From the NCBI RefSeq assembly GCF_026012395.1, contig NZ_BRZA01000002.1, forward strand, positions 248,001 through 312,000: a stretch of 64,000 nucleotides of DNA. The letters run 5' to 3'. Position numbers and translations under genes: made by a program. The notes under the pieces are model-generated. The model was not told where the DNA came from. It was given only the letters and a program-made list of their open reading frames with translations, and searched no databases. The stretch's first letter is position 1. The number at the start of each line of letters is the position of its first letter. The DNA is from Lysinibacillus piscis (lineage in GTDB: Bacteria; Bacillota; Bacilli; Bacillales_A; Planococcaceae). Of the stretch, positions 34,864 through 44,411 are shown piece after piece.

Positions 34864-35844
34864 ATGAGTAAAAAAAAGCAGCGTGTCATTCAACATGACA
34901 ATGTAGTTGTTTTCCCAGGAACGATTCAAATGCTTCTTCGTGAAGGGCATCGCTTAGCGGAGAACTATCAATATGAAGAGGCAATTCAATATTTTGAAAA
35001 AGCTTTTTTATATGAGGCAGGGGATGAGCAAGCGTTAAGTGCATACGCCTATGCTTTATATGAAACAAAGGCCTATGACAAGGCGAAAAATATTTGTGAA
35101 CAATTGTTGATGAACACGACCATGTACGTAGAGGTGATGGAGCTCTACATCACGATTTGTATGCAGCAAAAAGAATACTATCAGGTAGAAGAATTGATTA
35201 CAATTTTATTGGAAGAGCGAGTACTACCAGCAACACAAATAGAAAAATTTGAGCGGTTACGCAAACTCAATCGAGAAATAGCTGACAATCTGCAAAAAAA
35301 AGAAGAAGCACAGCAGCTTGAAGCAGAGCGTTTGGAGGGGCTAGCAACATTTTCGAGCTTGCCTTTGCACGAACAAGTTCACTTGCTGCATCGTCTGGCT
35401 ACTAGTAATGTTCGACCGTTTCAAAAAATGCTGAAACAAATTATTGAGCGTTCTGAAACACATCCGTTTATTCAAAGTATGGCGTTGTTATTATTAGTGG
35501 AACAAGAGGTATCCATTGACATCACGCTAACGAAGTTTCAGCATACAGCGACAGTGAATCCTATTCATTTAGCATTGCCGCATCAATTACCACAATTTCA
35601 AGAAATACAACATATGATTGTCAAACAACTAGAGCAAGATCCATCAACATTAGAGATGGTGCAATCTTTAGTAGCTAGACATGCCATTACAGCTTATCCG
35701 TTTGAGTGGTGCTCATTTGAACCAGATGATGTGGCATATAGTTATATTGATTATGTACAAATGATGCTTGGAAAAGTGCAAGAAATGGATTATGATATCA
35801 TTGAATTTCTGCAAATGTTAGACAGCCTCTCGGAACTATCATAA
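34864..35844 (+). CDS. ysoA: Tetratricopeptide-repeat protein, YsoA-like
   Basis: Cytoplasmic 326-residue helical protein. TPR motifs are evident in the first 140 residues (GHRLAENYQYEEAIQYFEKAFLYEAGDEQALSAYAYALYETKAYDKAKNICEQL). The C-terminal half is a variable helical domain rich in Glu and Gln. TPRs mediate protein contacts; the partner is unknown. Position immediately before tig matches B. subtilis ysoA, which supports the symbol more than the sequence alone. Site AAGGAGGTGAAC precedes the ATG. Confidence 0.8.
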   Translation: MSKKKQRVIQHDNVVVFPGTIQMLLREGHRLAENYQYEEAIQYFEKAFLYEAGDEQALSAYAYALYETKAYDKAKNICEQLLMNTTMYVEVMELYITICMQQKEYYQVEELITILLEERVLPATQIEKFERLRKLNREIADNLQKKEEAQQLEAERLEGLATFSSLPLHEQVHLLHRLATSNVRPFQKMLKQIIERSETHPFIQSMALLLLVEQEVSIDITLTKFQHTATVNPIHLALPHQLPQFQEIQHMIVKQLEQDPSTLEMVQSLVARHAITAYPFEWCSFEPDDVAYSYIDYVQMMLGKVQEMDYDIIEFLQMLDSLSELS

Positions 35845-35857
35845 AAGGTGAAATAAG

Positions 35858-35885
35858 TTGAAACTCTACACATCTATGATATACT
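35858..35885 (+). promoter_or_regulatory. Sigma-A promoter of tig
   Basis: TTGAAA (35858-35863), a 16-base spacer and TATACT (35880-35885), preceded by TGA to give an extended -10. It lies 77 bases before the tig start. Confidence 0.75.
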
Positions 35886-35962
35886 AAAATGGTTGTCAAA
35901 ATCATATTTACGAATGAATTGTCTAACAGTTAAACTTGATTATTTTTTGGAGGTATTTATAC

Positions 35963-37252
35963 ATGTCAGCAAAATGGGAAAAACAAGAAGGTAATATTGG
36001 AACACTTACAATCGAAGTACCTGCTACAGAAGTAGATGCAGCGATGGAACAAGCATTCAAAAAAGTAGTAAAGCAAATTAATGTGCCAGGTTTCCGTAAA
36101 GGAAAAATGCCACGTAAAATGTTCGAACAACGTTTTGGTATTGAAGCATTATACCAAGATGCATTAGAAATTATCGTGCCAGAGTCATACTCAAAAGCAA
36201 TTGATGAAGCAGGTATTTCACCAGTAGATTACCCAGAAATCGATGGTACAGAAAACTTTGTACATGGTCAAGATTTCACATTTACAGCACAAGTAACAGT
36301 AAAACCAGAACCAAAACTTGGTGATTACAAAGGCTTAGAAGTAACAAAACTTCCAGTAGATGTAACAGATGAAGAAGTAGAAGCGCAAATTCAAGAACAA
36401 TTAGCACGCAAAGCAGAATTAGAAATCAAGGAAGATGAAGCAATCGTAGAAGGCGATACAGCGGTAATCGATTTTGAAGGTTTCTTAGGTGATGAAGCAT
36501 TTGAAGGTGGTAAAGGCGAAGATTACGCTCTTGAAATCGGTTCAGGCTCATTCATTCCAGGCTTTGAAGAACAACTTGTTGGCGTAAAAGCTGGTGAAGC
36601 AAAAGACGTTGTGGTGACATTCCCAGAAGAATATCATGCAGCAGAATTAGCTGGTAAGGAAGCAACATTCAAAGTAACAGTTAAAGAAGTAAAAACAAAA
36701 GTACTTCCAGAGCTAAACGATGAGTTCGCAAAAGAACTTGATCCAGAAGTGGAGAGCGTTGACGCTTTACGTGCTAAAATTAAAGAGCAAACTGCTGCAA
36801 CAAAGCAAGCTGATTCAGATGCAACACTTCGTGATGAGCTAGTTGAAAAAGCAGCTGAAAATGCTGAATTTGAAGTACCAGCAGGTATGATTAAAACAGA
36901 AACAGACCGCATGTTACAAGAATTCGGTCAACGTTTACAAATGCAAGGTATGAACTTAGAACTTTACTTCCAATTCTCAGGTCAATCAGAAGATGATTTA
37001 CGTGAGCAAATGAAAGCAGAAGCAGAAAACCGTGTGCGTGTATCATTAACGCTTGAAGCAATTGCTGAAGCTGAGAAAATCGAAGCAACAGAAGCGGATA
37101 TTGATGCAGAATTAGAAAAAATGTCTGCTCAATTCAATATGCCAAAAGATCAAATTACAAATGTTTTAGGTGGTACATCTGTTCTTGAGAATGATATTAA
37201 AATTCAAAAAACAGTAGAATTCCTAGTAGAAAACGCAAAAGTTACTGAATAA
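35963..37252 (+). CDS. tig: Trigger factor
   Basis: Ribosome-bound chaperone with peptidyl-prolyl isomerase activity. It is 429 aa in the usual three parts: N-terminal ribosome-binding domain with the signature [17 protein letters not shown], the FKBP-like isomerase domain (about 160-245; [41 protein letters not shown]), and a long helical C-terminal substrate cradle. The start is the ATG at 35963 ([11 protein letters not shown]), set by TTGGAGG at 35947-35953; the in-frame start at 35936 is upstream of that site. Codon bias is that of a highly expressed gene. Its own promoter and terminator separate it from clpX. Confidence 0.97.
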   Translation: MSAKWEKQEGNIGTLTIEVPATEVDAAMEQAFKKVVKQINVPGFRKGKMPRKMFEQRFGIEALYQDALEIIVPESYSKAIDEAGISPVDYPEIDGTENFVHGQDFTFTAQVTVKPEPKLGDYKGLEVTKLPVDVTDEEVEAQIQEQLARKAELEIKEDEAIVEGDTAVIDFEGFLGDEAFEGGKGEDYALEIGSGSFIPGFEEQLVGVKAGEAKDVVVTFPEEYHAAELAGKEATFKVTVKEVKTKVLPELNDEFAKELDPEVESVDALRAKIKEQTAATKQADSDATLRDELVEKAAENAEFEVPAGMIKTETDRMLQEFGQRLQMQGMNLELYFQFSGQSEDDLREQMKAEAENRVRVSLTLEAIAEAEKIEATEADIDAELEKMSAQFNMPKDQITNVLGGTSVLENDIKIQKTVEFLVENAKVTE

Positions 37253-37265
37253 GATAGCTGATAAG

Positions 37266-37298
37266 AAACAAGGTACGGCATTAGACCGTGCCTTGTTT
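37266..37298 (+). terminator. Terminator of tig
   Basis: AAACAAGGTACGG (37266-37278) pairs with CCGTGCCTTGTTT (37286-37298) with one mismatch. Short T-tail. Confidence 0.8.
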
Positions 37299-37320
37299 TA
37301 GCACATATAGCTAGCAATGA

Positions 37321-37541
37321 GCAATTATGCTCCAGCATAATTGCATCTGGATTTTTTCGAGTTCACTCGAAAAGCTCCTTTGTAAAATCCATGACATCCG
37401 TTGGGGCTTTTATCTTGATTCAACGAATGTCGTTTGTTGTACTTGATGCTAACGCTTTCACACAGAAAAACCATTTGTGGCTGTCGCTACGTTGCACTCA
37501 CGCTTTCGCACAGAAAAAACATTTGCTGAATCATGATAAAA
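37321..37541 (-). repeat. Dispersed intergenic repeat, copy B (longest, inverted)
   Basis: Reads as the reverse complement of copy A. Module 3 lies at 37322-37343 (arms CAATTATGC/GCATAATTG). Module 2 lies at 37354-37373 (TTTTCGAG/CTCGAAAA). The linker CGGATGTCATGGATTTT is present in reverse. Module 1 arms lie at 37409-37430 and 37519-37541. The inside of module 1 is longer than in A and holds two related segments (GCTAACGCTTTCACACAGAA and CTCACGCTTTCGCACAGAA), apparently a duplication. It fills the tig-clpX gap. Confidence 0.85.
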
Positions 37542-37708
37542 TAAGCTCTTTACTAGGTTCTTATACATATAGTATCGTTGGTAGAAACAGGCCCATTAAC
37601 AGCATGGAAATTATTGCTTGAATGGTAGCTCATGACGACGTGAGGTCAATTATTTGATAATGGAGCAATAATCTTGTAAGATTGTTGCTTGAATAGGGGT
37701 GAAACATA

Positions 37709-38977
37709 TTGTTCAAATTTAATGATGAAAAAGGCAATTTAAAATGCTCATTTTGTGGAAAACCACAGGAACAGGTACGAAAATTAGTGGCAGGTCCTGG
37801 TGTTTATATTTGTGACGAATGTATTGAGTTATGCTCAGAAATCGTTGTAGAAGAATTAGGTGTTGAAGAGGAAATTGATTTCCAAGATATCCCGAAGCCA
37901 AAAGAAATTTTAACTATTTTAGATGAATACGTGATTGGACAAGAACGTGCGAAAAAGGCGTTAGCTGTAGCCGTATACAATCATTACAAACGTATCAATA
38001 CAAATAGTAAAATTGATGATGTTGAACTATCAAAATCGAACATTGTGTTAATCGGCCCAACAGGTAGCGGTAAAACTTTATTAGCTCAAACATTGGCTCG
38101 TATTTTGAATGTGCCATTTGCTATCGCAGATGCTACTTCATTAACAGAGGCAGGTTATGTTGGTGAAGATGTTGAAAATATTTTACTAAAGTTAATTCAA
38201 TCGGCTGATTATGATATTGAACGTGCGGAAAAAGGGATTATTTACATCGACGAAATTGATAAAGTCGCACGTAAATCTGAAAATCCTTCTATTACACGTG
38301 ATGTATCAGGCGAAGGAGTACAACAGGCACTGCTTAAAATTCTAGAAGGCACAGTGGCAAGTGTACCACCACAAGGCGGACGCAAACATCCACATCAAGA
38401 ATTTTTACAAATTGATACAACGAATATTTTATTTATCGTTGGTGGTGCATTTGATGGAATCGAAACGATTATTAAACGCCGTCAAGGTGAGAAAATTATC
38501 GGCTTCGGTTCAGATGCAAATCAAAAAGAAATCGAAGGCTCTGTAATGGCTAAGCTCATTCCAGAAGACTTGTTGAAATTTGGCTTGATTCCAGAGTTTA
38601 TTGGACGTTTACCAGTGTTGGCAAGTTTAGAACAACTAAACGAAACAGCCCTAGTGCAAATTTTAACAGAACCTAAAAATGCACTTGCGAAACAATATCA
38701 AAAAATGCTAGCACTAGACGGTGTGGAGCTTGAGTTTGATGAAGAAGCGCTTGTAGCTATTGCAAAAGAAGCGATTGAACGCAAAACAGGTGCACGTGGC
38801 TTACGTTCTATTATTGAATCTACAATGCTAGATGTGATGTATGAGCTACCTTCACGTGAAGATGTGAAAAAATGTATTATTACAGCAAAAACAATTACGG
38901 ATAAAGAAAAACCGAAATTGCTTCTTGAAGATGGCAGTGAACTCGATGAAGATAGCAATAAAAAAACTTCAGCATGA
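37709..38977 (+). CDS. clpX: ATP-dependent Clp protease ATP-binding subunit ClpX
   Basis: AAA+ unfoldase that feeds substrates to the ClpP protease. It is 422 aa. The N-terminal zinc-binding domain is [30 protein letters not shown]; Walker A is [15 protein letters not shown]; Walker B is [10 protein letters not shown]; the pore loop is in the GYVGEDVE region; IGF loop sequence IIGFG contacts ClpP. The start is a TTG at 37709 ([15 protein letters not shown]) with AGGGGTG upstream, giving the N-terminus usual for Firmicutes. Separated from tig by repeat copy B. In B. subtilis lonB follows; here it is missing. Confidence 0.97.
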   Translation: MFKFNDEKGNLKCSFCGKPQEQVRKLVAGPGVYICDECIELCSEIVVEELGVEEEIDFQDIPKPKEILTILDEYVIGQERAKKALAVAVYNHYKRINTNSKIDDVELSKSNIVLIGPTGSGKTLLAQTLARILNVPFAIADATSLTEAGYVGEDVENILLKLIQSADYDIERAEKGIIYIDEIDKVARKSENPSITRDVSGEGVQQALLKILEGTVASVPPQGGRKHPHQEFLQIDTTNILFIVGGAFDGIETIIKRRQGEKIIGFGSDANQKEIEGSVMAKLIPEDLLKFGLIPEFIGRLPVLASLEQLNETALVQILTEPKNALAKQYQKMLALDGVELEFDEEALVAIAKEAIERKTGARGLRSIIESTMLDVMYELPSREDVKKCIITAKTITDKEKPKLLLEDGSELDEDSNKKTSA

Positions 38978-38978
38978 T

Positions 38979-39006
38979 TCTGTGCGAAAGTGTAGCGTCA
39001 GCAACA
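38979..39006 (+). repeat. Dispersed intergenic repeat, fragment E
   Basis: TCTGTGCGAAAGTGTAGCGT then CAGCAAC, matching the interior of copy A (CTGCGCGAAAGTGAAACGTCAGC). It starts 2 bases after the clpX stop. Beyond the clpX terminator, TTTTTATCTTAGTTTAGC (39098-39115) resembles module 1 and may belong to the same decayed copy. Confidence 0.6.
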
Positions 39007-39053
39007 TAACAACTTGCCAAAAAGCTCAATTGTTATAGGATAGAGAGTAATGT

Positions 39054-39102
39054 AGCTGACATTGATTGTGCAATATAGGCACATATCAATGTCAGCTTTT
39101 TA
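39054..39102 (+). terminator. Terminator of clpX
   Basis: AGCTGACATTGAT (39054-39066) pairs perfectly with ATCAATGTCAGCT (39085-39097), followed by TTTTTA. Confidence 0.9.
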
Positions 39103-39282
39103 TCTTAGTTTAGCTGCACGCAATGACTCTTAAAAAATCAAGTGTAATGACTACTATTCATACATAAGCCCGTGATGGCATGAAAAATTTGGTTCACTTG
39201 ATTACTCGTGTGAATTATTATTTTAGAGACATACTAAAATGCGGGATAGAAAGAAAATATATTGATGGAGGTGAGTACCCGC

Positions 39283-41607
39283 ATGGTGACAATACAAAAA
39301 ACAACGATGATTCCGATACTACCTTTACGTGGATTATTAGTGTATCCATCTATGGTGTTACATATTGATGTGGGTAGAAGTCGATCGGTAGCGGCGCTTG
39401 AACAGGCGATGTTAGAGGATCAGTTAATTTTATTAGTGACACAAAAGGAAGTCCATGATGAGCAGCCACATGAACGGGACTTACATGATATTGGTACATT
39501 AGCACAAGTGAAACAAATATTAAAATTGCCGAATGGTACATTGCGTGTGCTAGTGGAAGGTGTTACACGTGCTAGCTGGACGAATTACCAAGCCCTCGAG
39601 AAATATACGGTAGTGGATATTGAGGTGCAAGAGGATACAATATCGAAGGATATGGAAACACAAGCCCTGATGCGTATGTTGCTGAAATATTTCGAGAAAT
39701 ATGCAGAGTCCTCTAATAAAATTACACCTGAAACTGTTCAAGCTGTAGTAGATATTGAAGAGCCAGGGCGTTTGGCTGATATTATTGCTTCTCATTTACC
39801 ATTTAAAATTGCTGATAAACAAGAAGTATTAGAAATGCTGAATGTTAAAAAGCGCTTGGATCACTTAATTATTCGTTTACATGATGAACAAGAAGTATTA
39901 GATCTGGAACAAAAAATTAGTGTGAAAGTGAAAAAATCAATGGAACGCACGCAAAAAGAATATTATTTGCGTGAACAAATGAAGGCGATTCAAATTGAGC
40001 TTGGTGATGGAGAAGGAAAAACAGGTGAAGTAATTGAATTACAAAATCGCATTCAAGAATCGGGAATGCCTGAATCCACACAAGCGGCTGCTTTAAAAGA
40101 GCTTGATCGTTATGAAAAATTACCATCAGCAAGTGCAGAAAGTGGCGTCATTCGTAATTATATTGAATGGCTTATTTCCTTGCCTTGGACAGAAGCAACA
40201 GAAGATCGTATGGATATTGCCTATGCAGAGCAAATTCTAAACCGTGACCATGATGGCTTAGAAAAAGTGAAGGAACGTGTGTTAGAATATTTAGCTGTAC
40301 AGCAATTGAAAAAATCATTGCGTGGACCCATTCTATGTTTAGTTGGACCACCTGGTGTTGGGAAAACATCTTTAGCTCGCTCTATCGCAGAAAGTTTAGA
40401 TCGTAAATTTGTGCGTATTTCGTTAGGCGGTGTGCGTGACGAATCTGAAATTCGTGGGCATCGTCGCACATATGTTGGAGCCATGCCAGGGCGTATCATT
40501 CAAGGAATGAAAAAGGCAGGCACGATTAATCCAGTGTTCTTACTGGATGAAATTGATAAAATGTCCAATGATTTTAGAGGTGATCCAGCCGCTGCAATGC
40601 TAGAAGTACTTGATCCTGCACAAAATAATTCATTTAGTGACCATTATATTGAAGAACCATATGATTTATCGAATGTATTATTTATTGCGACAGCAAATGA
40701 TTTAAGCACCATTCCAGGACCGTTACTTGATCGTATGGAAGTCATCTCCATTGCAGGCTATACAGAATTAGAAAAATCGTTAATTACGACAAACCATTTA
40801 ATTCCAAAACAATTACGAGAGCATGGCTTGAAAAAAGCACAGTTTGTGATGAAGGAAGATGCGGTACTTGATATTATTCGTTACTATACACGAGAAGCGG
40901 GTGTGCGTGGTCTAGAGCGTCAAATTGCGACATTATGCCGTAAAGTAGCGAAGGTGATTGTATCAGGTGAGAAAAAACGTGTAACGGTGAACGCTAAATC
41001 TTTAGAGCAAATACTTGGTAAACATCGCTTCCGTTATGGTCAAGCCGAAAAAGAAAATCAAGTAGGTGTAGCAACAGGACTTGCCTATACAACGGTTGGT
41101 GGCGATACATTACAAATTGAAGTATCACTTGTGCCGGGTAAAGGGAAATTACAGTTGACAGGTAAGCTCGGTGATGTCATGAAGGAATCTGCACAAACGG
41201 CTTTATCGTATGTACGTACACAAACAGCAAAGCTAAAAGTGGATGCGGATTATTTCGACACACATGATATCCATATTCATGTGCCAGAGGGCGCTGTACC
41301 AAAGGATGGCCCTTCTGCTGGTATTACAATGGCTACAGCGATTGTGTCGGCTATTTTACATCGTCCAATACGTCGTGAAGTAGGGATGACAGGAGAAATA
41401 ACGCTACGTGGACGTGTATTACCAATCGGTGGTTTAAAAGAGAAAACATTAAGTGCGCACCGTGCAGGTTTAACAACGATTATTTGTCCAAAAGATAATG
41501 AGCGAGATTTGGAAGAAATTCCTGAAGGTGTACGTGAGCAATTGACATTCAAATTAGTGTCATCTGCTGATGAAGTATTAGCAAATGCGTTGGAGGGAGG
41601 TTTTTAA
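39283..41607 (+). CDS. lonA: ATP-dependent protease LonA
   Basis: Cytoplasmic AAA+ serine protease that degrades damaged and regulatory proteins. It is 774 aa, as in B. subtilis. Parts: N-terminal substrate-binding domain (1-200), coiled region, Walker A GPPGVGKTSLARSIA, Walker B PVFLLDEIDKM, and the protease domain with the catalytic serine in PKDGPSAGITMA and the partner lysine in GGLKEKTLSAHRAG. The start is the ATG at 39283 (MVTIQKTTMIPI), supported by GGAGGTGA at 39267-39274; an in-frame TTG at 39262 precedes that site. engB starts 3 bases after its stop. Confidence 0.97.
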   Translation: MVTIQKTTMIPILPLRGLLVYPSMVLHIDVGRSRSVAALEQAMLEDQLILLVTQKEVHDEQPHERDLHDIGTLAQVKQILKLPNGTLRVLVEGVTRASWTNYQALEKYTVVDIEVQEDTISKDMETQALMRMLLKYFEKYAESSNKITPETVQAVVDIEEPGRLADIIASHLPFKIADKQEVLEMLNVKKRLDHLIIRLHDEQEVLDLEQKISVKVKKSMERTQKEYYLREQMKAIQIELGDGEGKTGEVIELQNRIQESGMPESTQAAALKELDRYEKLPSASAESGVIRNYIEWLISLPWTEATEDRMDIAYAEQILNRDHDGLEKVKERVLEYLAVQQLKKSLRGPILCLVGPPGVGKTSLARSIAESLDRKFVRISLGGVRDESEIRGHRRTYVGAMPGRIIQGMKKAGTINPVFLLDEIDKMSNDFRGDPAAAMLEVLDPAQNNSFSDHYIEEPYDLSNVLFIATANDLSTIPGPLLDRMEVISIAGYTELEKSLITTNHLIPKQLREHGLKKAQFVMKEDAVLDIIRYYTREAGVRGLERQIATLCRKVAKVIVSGEKKRVTVNAKSLEQILGKHRFRYGQAEKENQVGVATGLAYTTVGGDTLQIEVSLVPGKGKLQLTGKLGDVMKESAQTALSYVRTQTAKLKVDADYFDTHDIHIHVPEGAVPKDGPSAGITMATAIVSAILHRPIRREVGMTGEITLRGRVLPIGGLKEKTLSAHRAGLTTIICPKDNERDLEEIPEGVREQLTFKLVSSADEVLANALEGGF

Positions 41608-41610
41608 ACG

Positions 41611-42192
41611 ATGAAAGTCCATAACGTCGAAATGGTCATTAGTGCTGTAAGACCTGACCAATATCCAGAAGATGGACTACCTGAATTTGCCTTAGCTGGT
41701 CGTTCAAATGTAGGGAAATCCTCATTCATTAATCGAATGATTGGTCGTAAAGCATTAGCCCGCATTTCATCCAAACCTGGGAAAACGCAAACCCTTAATT
41801 TTTATAAAATTGAGGAGCAATTATTTTTTGTGGATGTACCTGGATATGGTTATGCAAAGGTATCTAAAAAAGAGCGCGAAGCATGGGGAAAAATGATTGA
41901 GCGTTATTTTACAGGACGTCAAGAATTGAAGGCGGTTGTCCAAATTATCGACTTACGTCATCCGCCAACAGCTGATGATTGTATGATGTATAACTTTTTA
42001 AAGCATTATAATATTCCATGTATTGTTATTGCAACAAAGGCGGATAAAATTCCAAAAGGAAAATGGGATAAGCATAAAAAGGTTGTGAAAGAAACGTTAG
42101 ACATGGAGAAAAGCGATACATTACTGGTCTTTTCTTCAGAAACAGGTTTAGGTTTTGAGGAAGCATGGAGCACGATTGAAAGCTATATGTAA
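41611..42192 (+). CDS. engB: Ribosome biogenesis GTPase YsxC/EngB
   Basis: Essential GTPase needed for late assembly of the 50S ribosomal subunit. It is 193 aa. G motifs: G1 [14 protein letters not shown]2 around KPGKTQT, G3 [11 protein letters not shown]4 ATKADKI and G5 [15 protein letters not shown] at the end of lonA is the ribosome binding site; the two genes are co-transcribed, as in B. subtilis. A terminator follows, whereas in B. subtilis ysxD and hemA come next. Confidence 0.97.
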   Translation: MKVHNVEMVISAVRPDQYPEDGLPEFALAGRSNVGKSSFINRMIGRKALARISSKPGKTQTLNFYKIEEQLFFVDVPGYGYAKVSKKEREAWGKMIERYFTGRQELKAVVQIIDLRHPPTADDCMMYNFLKHYNIPCIVIATKADKIPKGKWDKHKKVVKETLDMEKSDTLLVFSSETGLGFEEAWSTIESYM

Positions 42193-42194
42193 TA

Positions 42195-42243
42195 AGAAGG
42201 TCTGTTCAGAAAGTGGTATCTTTCAGAGCAGGCCTTTTCAATT
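42195..42243 (+). terminator. Terminator of lonA-engB
   Basis: GGTCTGTTCAGAAAG pairs with CTTTCAGAGCAGGCC (a few mismatches), followed by TTTTC. Confidence 0.8.
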
Positions 42244-42260
42244 TTTGCCGAAATTAACTG

Positions 42261-42286
42261 CAAATTTGCTGTCATATAGCCGATAA
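42261..42286 (+). promoter_or_regulatory. Candidate sigma-D promoter of the yjfB-like gene
   Basis: CAAA (42261-42264), a 14-base spacer and GCCGATAA (42279-42286) against the sigma-D consensus TAAA-N15-GCCGATAT. It lies 23 bases before a gene of the YjfB motility family, which fits the regulon. Confidence 0.65.
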
Positions 42287-42308
42287 AGATAAGTAGGAGG
42301 TGGATGGA

Positions 42309-42482
42309 ATGGATATTGCAGCATTATCGATGGCAATGAATCAAGCAACGCTCATGCAAAATGTATCGCTAGCTGTTGCGAAACAAGCAATGGAAGTGCA
42401 ACAGCAAAATACAGCGCAATTGGTCGAAATGCTTGATGCACCACACCCAACAGCAGGGCAGACAATTGATATTCAAGTATGA
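42309..42482 (+). CDS. yjfB: YjfB family putative motility protein
   Basis: 57-residue protein: MDIAALSMAMNQATLMQNVS at the start, a helix rich in Gln and Met, and a C-terminal PHPTAGQTIDIQV. This pattern is the YjfB family, annotated as putative motility proteins; the molecular role is not established. The ATG at 42309 lies 8 bases after AGGAGG; a GTG at 42300 overlaps the site and is rejected. The sigma-D-like promoter just upstream supports flagellar/motility expression. Monocistronic, with its own terminator. Confidence 0.82.
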   Translation: MDIAALSMAMNQATLMQNVSLAVAKQAMEVQQQNTAQLVEMLDAPHPTAGQTIDIQV

Positions 42483-42487
42483 TGTGG

Positions 42488-42526
42488 GAAAGGGCTGTTA
42501 CATTAGCTTGTCAAACAGCCTTTTCT
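42488..42526 (+). terminator. Terminator of the yjfB-like gene
   Basis: AAGGGCTGTT (42490-42499) pairs with AACAGCCTT (42514-42522), followed by TTC. Confidence 0.8.
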
Positions 42527-42660
42527 ATCAACAAAGATAAAAAGAAGACTTTCTTTCTAACTAGCATGATAGTAATTCATTGCGAGAAAAATGGAACTTT
42601 TTCAATGAGAAAAACGACTAATAATACGATATACTGGTAAGAATGAAGGAGGTAAGTGGA

Positions 42661-44316
42661 TTGAAAAAAATAACATACATAGTAACATTGCTGGTAGTTG
42701 CGATGTTAAGTCTATCATTTGTAGAAAAAGCGAGTGCTGCAACGCTAGTAACCGGTACTTTTGTGGATGTAACATTTTCAGAATCAGCAACAGGTGAGAA
42801 AAAATTAACGAAAATTACATTGCAAAATGATAGTGGTCGCACAAACACATATGATATTAATAACAATGCTCGTTTGTATATTAATAATACAGTAACGACA
42901 ATTGAAGGCTTTAAAAAAGGGATGAAGGTTGAGGCGAGTATCTCACTTCGTAGTGTAGTTGAGCTACATGGAACTTCTAGTAGTGTTACTGAGCCAGAAC
43001 TTGAAAAGGGTGAGACGCCTTCAGCACAAAATAAAATGCTAGCAGGTGTTGTGACAAGCATTGATCCAAATGGTTTGTTTATCACATTTAAACCAGATAC
43101 AGGTGTAGAAACTACTTATTACGTAAATAAAGATACAAGCTATCAAAAAAGTTCTTCTGCTGTGGACATTAGTGCGCTATATGTGGGGGATCGTGTCAAA
43201 CTAACACTAAAAAATCACGGTACATCGATTGTGGCAAAGGTAGTGATTAGTGAAGCGGGGACATTAGTAGAAAATTTGTATAAAGGTGAAATTCAAACTG
43301 TCAATAGTAGTGCCAATAAATTAACAGTCAAAAATCAACATGCCTTTACGAATTGGCAATTTGGCTCTAAAGAAACAGCTGCACTATCTACAATGGAATT
43401 CACATCAAAAGTACCTGTCTATGTAGGAAATACAAAGGTAGACAAAGGACAGTTGAAGAATTACGTCGGTAGTGAAGCCTACTATGCAACAGTAAAGCAA
43501 TTTGGTAAAGAGATTATTGAAAAAATTGTTGTTTTGAAAAACAATGAGCGTACTTATTATGAGCCAATGCTATCTGTTGACGCGAATTATCAATTGATTA
43601 AGCTGAAATCAGCAGGTACATTATACTTCCACGATGGGACAATTTTAATTCGCAATGGGCGTTTAATTGAACCAACAGGATTGTTAGCCTATGGTACAGC
43701 TTTCGTTATTTCCGATGGGGCAGCACGCGATAATTATGCACAAGTTGTACAAGTGACAAGTGATAGCTTTATGTCGCCAAACTTAGCACACCATGAATTA
43801 TACTATGGTCGTCTATCACAAGCGGATGGCTATTTACTAAAAATTGATGATGCGATGAAAATTGAATCCAATGTGTTCAAAAAAGTAGAAGAAACGGTAT
43901 TGTCAGTAAGTAACTCAACGAAGGCAAAGGTGGATGATGGAAAGAAAACATTCAATGTTATGCCAGATATTGAGCTGCATTTATTTGAAGGCGATTATGG
44001 CTACTTTTATGTGAAGGATGGTCATGTCCAAGCACTGCATATTTTAGATAATGCGAAACCAGTTGCACCATTAATGCTAGCTGGAAAGGTACAAGCCATT
44101 AAAGCAACATATCCAGCAGGCATGACTGTACAAAGTGTTAGTCAATGGAAAGATGGCCGTTGGTATGAGGCGGCTGAAATGGTCGATATGAATATAGACC
44201 AAGCTACGTTGCTGAAAGCGGGCAAAGTCATTCAGCCATCTGATGTTCAACCATCAGACCGTTTGATTGTACTATCAGATCGTTTTGTGAAAGCACATGT
44301 TATACTTGTAGATTAA
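42661..44316 (+). CDS. Secreted protein of unknown function
   Basis: 551 residues starting with a TTG at 42661 (MKKITYIVTLLVVAMLSLSF) preceded by AAGGAGG. A clear signal peptide ends near KASA-A. The mature protein is built of repeated beta-rich units of roughly 80-100 residues, each reading like a small barrel (LVTGTFVDVTFSESATGEKKLTKITLQND; LAGVVTSIDPNGLFITFKPD; YKGEIQTVNSSANKLTVKNQ; YYGRLSQADGYLLKIDD; LAGKVQAIKATYPAGMT). No SLH domain or sorting signal is present. It heads three secreted-protein genes and so may be part of the cell-surface layer, but its function is unknown. Confidence 0.75.
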   Translation: MKKITYIVTLLVVAMLSLSFVEKASAATLVTGTFVDVTFSESATGEKKLTKITLQNDSGRTNTYDINNNARLYINNTVTTIEGFKKGMKVEASISLRSVVELHGTSSSVTEPELEKGETPSAQNKMLAGVVTSIDPNGLFITFKPDTGVETTYYVNKDTSYQKSSSAVDISALYVGDRVKLTLKNHGTSIVAKVVISEAGTLVENLYKGEIQTVNSSANKLTVKNQHAFTNWQFGSKETAALSTMEFTSKVPVYVGNTKVDKGQLKNYVGSEAYYATVKQFGKEIIEKIVVLKNNERTYYEPMLSVDANYQLIKLKSAGTLYFHDGTILIRNGRLIEPTGLLAYGTAFVISDGAARDNYAQVVQVTSDSFMSPNLAHHELYYGRLSQADGYLLKIDDAMKIESNVFKKVEETVLSVSNSTKAKVDDGKKTFNVMPDIELHLFEGDYGYFYVKDGHVQALHILDNAKPVAPLMLAGKVQAIKATYPAGMTVQSVSQWKDGRWYEAAEMVDMNIDQATLLKAGKVIQPSDVQPSDRLIVLSDRFVKAHVILVD

Positions 44317-44326
44317 AGCATAGAGG

Positions 44327-44381
44327 AAATCTGCCAGTCTCTTTGTCACTTTGTATGTCACAAAGAGACGAGCAGATTTTT
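44327..44381 (+). terminator. Terminator after the first secreted-protein gene
   Basis: AAATCTGC pairs with GCAGATTT, continued inside by TCTCTTTGT/ACAAAGAGA, followed by TTT. Long, nearly perfect stem. Confidence 0.88.
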
Positions 44382-44411
44382 GATTACACGATAGAGGAGG
44401 ACTATTAGCGA

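Noticed and set aside
39098-39128. Full repeat copy after the clpX terminator
   Set aside because: TTTTTATCTTAGTTTAGC resembles the left arm of module 1, but no partner arm or terminal hairpin follows; it is mentioned only as a possible part of fragment E.
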